Assembly (NCBI RefSeq): GCF_002056795.1
Contig: NZ_CP020104.1
Span: forward strand, 6,829,501-6,893,500
Source of the DNA: Spirosoma aerolatum
GTDB taxonomy: Bacteria > Bacteroidota > Bacteroidia > Cytophagales > Spirosomataceae
Direction of reading: 5' to 3'
DNA: 64,000 nucleotides
The notes under the pieces are model-generated. The model was not told the origin of the DNA and ran no database searches. It worked only from the letters and a program-made list of their open reading frames with translations. Positions 62,162 to 64,000 of this stretch are shown here, piece after piece. How positions within the stretch are numbered: position 1 is the first letter of the stretch; each line of letters begins with the position of its first letter. The translations under genes were made by a program, and so were the position numbers.

Positions 62162-63178
62162 ATGCAAGACATTGAAGCAATCGGCACATTGCTCGAACAT
62201 CCTCAGACCGTGCTGATTACAACTCACCAGAATCCTGATGCCGATGCTATGGGGTCGTCGTTGGGTTTGGCGGGCTATCTTCGGAAGAAAGGTCATCGGG
62301 TTACGGTTGTGACGCCGACAGATTATCCACAAAGCCTTCATTGGATGCCGGGCAATGATGGCGTCATTCCATTTGATGAAAAAGTCCGGGTTTCAGTCAG
62401 TCGACTCGTTGAAGAAAGTACCGTCATTTTCTGCCTCGATTTTTCCAGCCTCGATCGTATTCGTGAGCTAGCCCCGCTGATACGACAGGCACGTGCCCGA
62501 AAAGTACTGATTGACCATCACCTTGAACCTGAATCGTTTGCCGATTTAGCCCTCTGGGACCCTAAGGCGGCTGCGACGGCCGAACTCATTTTTCGGCTGA
62601 TTGTACAACTGGGCGACAAAGCCTTGATTGATGTCCCCATAGCCGAATGTCTGTATTCGGGATTAATGACCGACACCGGCTCATTCCGCCATTCCAATAC
62701 AACGGGCAATGTGCATCGCATGGCGGCTGAACTGGTCGATCTGGGGATTGATGTAAGTAGTATTCATCGACGCATTTTCGACAATGTATCACTCGATAAG
62801 TTTCGGATGCTCGGGTATGTCTTGAACGAAAAGCTGAAAGTGTTGCCTGAGTATAAGTTTGCCTACATCACACTGACCGATGCGGAGTTGAAGCGCTATC
62901 GATCAAAAACCGGCGATACAGAAGGCATGGTCAATTATGCACTAGCTGTGGAAGGGGTCGTAATGGCGGCTATTCTCATAGATCGGGTCGATGAAATTCG
63001 ATTGTCGTTCCGCTCAATTGGCGATTTTTCGGTCAGAGATCTGGCTAGTACACATTTTGATGGTGGAGGGCATCGGAATGCCGCCGGTGGTCGTTCTAAA
63101 TTATCAATGGCCGAAACGGAGAAAAAACTTTTATCTATAATTCCTTTGTATCAGCAATCACTGCTGGAAACTGTTTAA
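62162..63178 (+). CDS. DHH-family phosphoesterase (NrnA-like)
   Basis: About 338 residues of the DHH/DHHA1 family, which includes nanoRNases and pAp phosphatases. The DHH motif is VLIDHHLEP, earlier metal ligands lie in NPDADAMGSS, and the DHHA1 domain ends with the substrate-binding block DGGGHRNAAGG. This combination is the NrnA-like pattern. The frame begins at a TTG 11 codons earlier; I chose the ATG at 62162 because it gives the usual MQDIEAI-type start. It should clear short RNA fragments and the sulfur-metabolism by-product pAp. Confidence 0.9.
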   Translation: MQDIEAIGTLLEHPQTVLITTHQNPDADAMGSSLGLAGYLRKKGHRVTVVTPTDYPQSLHWMPGNDGVIPFDEKVRVSVSRLVEESTVIFCLDFSSLDRIRELAPLIRQARARKVLIDHHLEPESFADLALWDPKAAATAELIFRLIVQLGDKALIDVPIAECLYSGLMTDTGSFRHSNTTGNVHRMAAELVDLGIDVSSIHRRIFDNVSLDKFRMLGYVLNEKLKVLPEYKFAYITLTDAELKRYRSKTGDTEGMVNYALAVEGVVMAAILIDRVDEIRLSFRSIGDFSVRDLASTHFDGGGHRNAAGGRSKLSMAETEKKLLSIIPLYQQSLLETV

Positions 63179-63273
63179 TTTTTATGGATTTCAACTTTTG
63201 ATTAGCCTCCGAGAGTCAGAAGCCTGAAACCTTGAACCTGAAGCAATCTTAAATAAACAACTAACAATCTCTC

Positions 63274-64000
63274 ATGTCTCTCAAAAATTTCGGGAAAGCC
63301 GCCCTGATCGTCGCTGTGGTAGCGGCTTGCGGTAAAAACCGCGTTCAGGTAACGGACAACGGCCTGAAGTACCAAATTCACGAACAATCAGAAGGCACTC
63401 GTAAGGGTAAAGTTGGCGACATTCTGACGCTACACCTCACCCTGATGAACAACAAAGATTCAGTTCTGCGCGATACGCACAAAGAAGGGGCTCCTTTCCA
63501 GATGTTGCTCCAGGTTCCACCTTTCAAAGGATCTTATGAAGAAGGGTTGGCTATGCTGGGCAAAGGCGACAGTGCCACATTCTATGTGAGTGCCGACTCG
63601 CTTTTCACCCGGGCCATGCAGCCCCTGCCGCCAGGCGTTCAAAAAGGTAGTGATATTGGCATAGCCGTAAAAGTCCTGAATATTCAGACTGAAGACGAAT
63701 ATAAGAAACAGCAGGCTGCCGATTTTGATAAGCAAAAAGGGATTGATGCCAAAGTCATTGATAGCTATGTGGCTAAAAACGGTTTAGCCGGAAAAGGTCA
63801 GAAAACTCAGTCGGGAGTTTATTACATCGTAACCCAGCCTTCAAGTGGCCCCGCCCCTAAAGCCGGTGAAATTGTTAAAGTTCGTTACACGGGCAAACTA
63901 TTGAACGGCACTATCTTCGACAGTTCCGAGAAAAGCCTTAATCCACAAGCCAGCGGTGAACCCGTTCAATTCCCGATTGGTGTAGGGCAGGTTATTCCAG
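63274..64000 (+). CDS. FKBP-type peptidyl-prolyl isomerase lipoprotein (runs off the window)
   Basis: The first 242 residues are in the window. A lipobox VAAC (Cys19) marks a lipoprotein. An FKBP-like domain follows (about 45-135; KVGDILTLHLTL and YEEGLAMLGKGDSATFYV) and a second one begins near 180 (GEIVKVRYTGKLLNGTIFDSS), with a helical linker between them rich in Lys and Gln. FKBPs speed proline isomerisation; such envelope forms are thought to aid folding. The C-terminus is outside the window. Confidence 0.92.
   Translation, partial: MSLKNFGKAALIVAVVAACGKNRVQVTDNGLKYQIHEQSEGTRKGKVGDILTLHLTLMNNKDSVLRDTHKEGAPFQMLLQVPPFKGSYEEGLAMLGKGDSATFYVSADSLFTRAMQPLPPGVQKGSDIGIAVKVLNIQTEDEYKKQQAADFDKQKGIDAKVIDSYVAKNGLAGKGQKTQSGVYYIVTQPSSGPAPKAGEIVKVRYTGKLLNGTIFDSSEKSLNPQASGEPVQFPIGVGQVIP

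Overview
The window reads as a chromosomal segment of a Bacteroidota bacterium of the order Cytophagales, most like Spirosoma and its relatives. The basis is the FtsI with a PASTA domain, the DUF3078 and DUF6249 proteins, the carboxypeptidase-regulatory/beta-barrel outer-membrane protein, the many secreted peptidases, the -7 boxes of the TAnnTTTG type and the lack of Shine-Dalgarno sequences. The genus is an inference. I saw no rRNA, tRNA, CRISPR array, prophage or complete insertion sequence.

Layout. 1-10.3 kb is accessory and secretory: a truncated surface protein, a Tat-exported Gfo/Idh/MocA oxidoreductase, a lipoprotein joining a haem-c domain to FG-GAP repeats, a J-domain-like coiled-coil protein, a Fic-type winged-helix remnant, an S9 oligopeptidase, a DUF3431 protein and an M28 peptidase. 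10.4-31.4 kb is the division and cell wall cluster (ftsL-ftsI-murE-mraY, then murD-ftsW-murG-murC-ftsQ-ftsA-ftsZ). It is split between mraY and murD by about 6.6 kb: the translation block rplM-rpsI-rpsB-tsf, then an ECF-type sigma factor with a hydrophobic C-terminus, a 67-residue protein, an MscS-like channel, a DUF3078 protein and MscL. 31.4-40.5 kb has an AlkD-like protein, ffh, glpD, envelope proteins, and a trehalase divergent from a sugar-type MFS transporter. 40.7-47.5 kb has an outer-membrane receptor-like protein, a DUF6249/ECF sigma/anti-sigma-like locus interrupted by a MITE-like element, a D-aminoacylase-like amidohydrolase and a DinB protein. 47.6-53.8 kb has an M1 peptidase, a ParE-type toxin-antitoxin pair directly upstream of a lone nuoC, a thioredoxin-fold-like protein and a second M28 peptidase. 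53.9-64 kb has an Rpn-family gene broken by an amber codon, lpdA, a lipoprotein, a TPR histidine kinase, a third ECF sigma with a small partner, nth, ndk, a DHH phosphoesterase and the start of a two-domain FKBP lipoprotein.

The most unusual thing in the non-coding DNA is a series of long perfect or near-perfect inverted repeats, several made of tandem 7-8-base units. They sit at or inside the 3' ends of genes and in places supply stop codons or the last amino acids. One forms a 30-bp perfect hairpin just ahead of mraY. The most system-like protein locus is the sigma/67-residue/MscS/DUF3078/MscL group inside the cell wall cluster.
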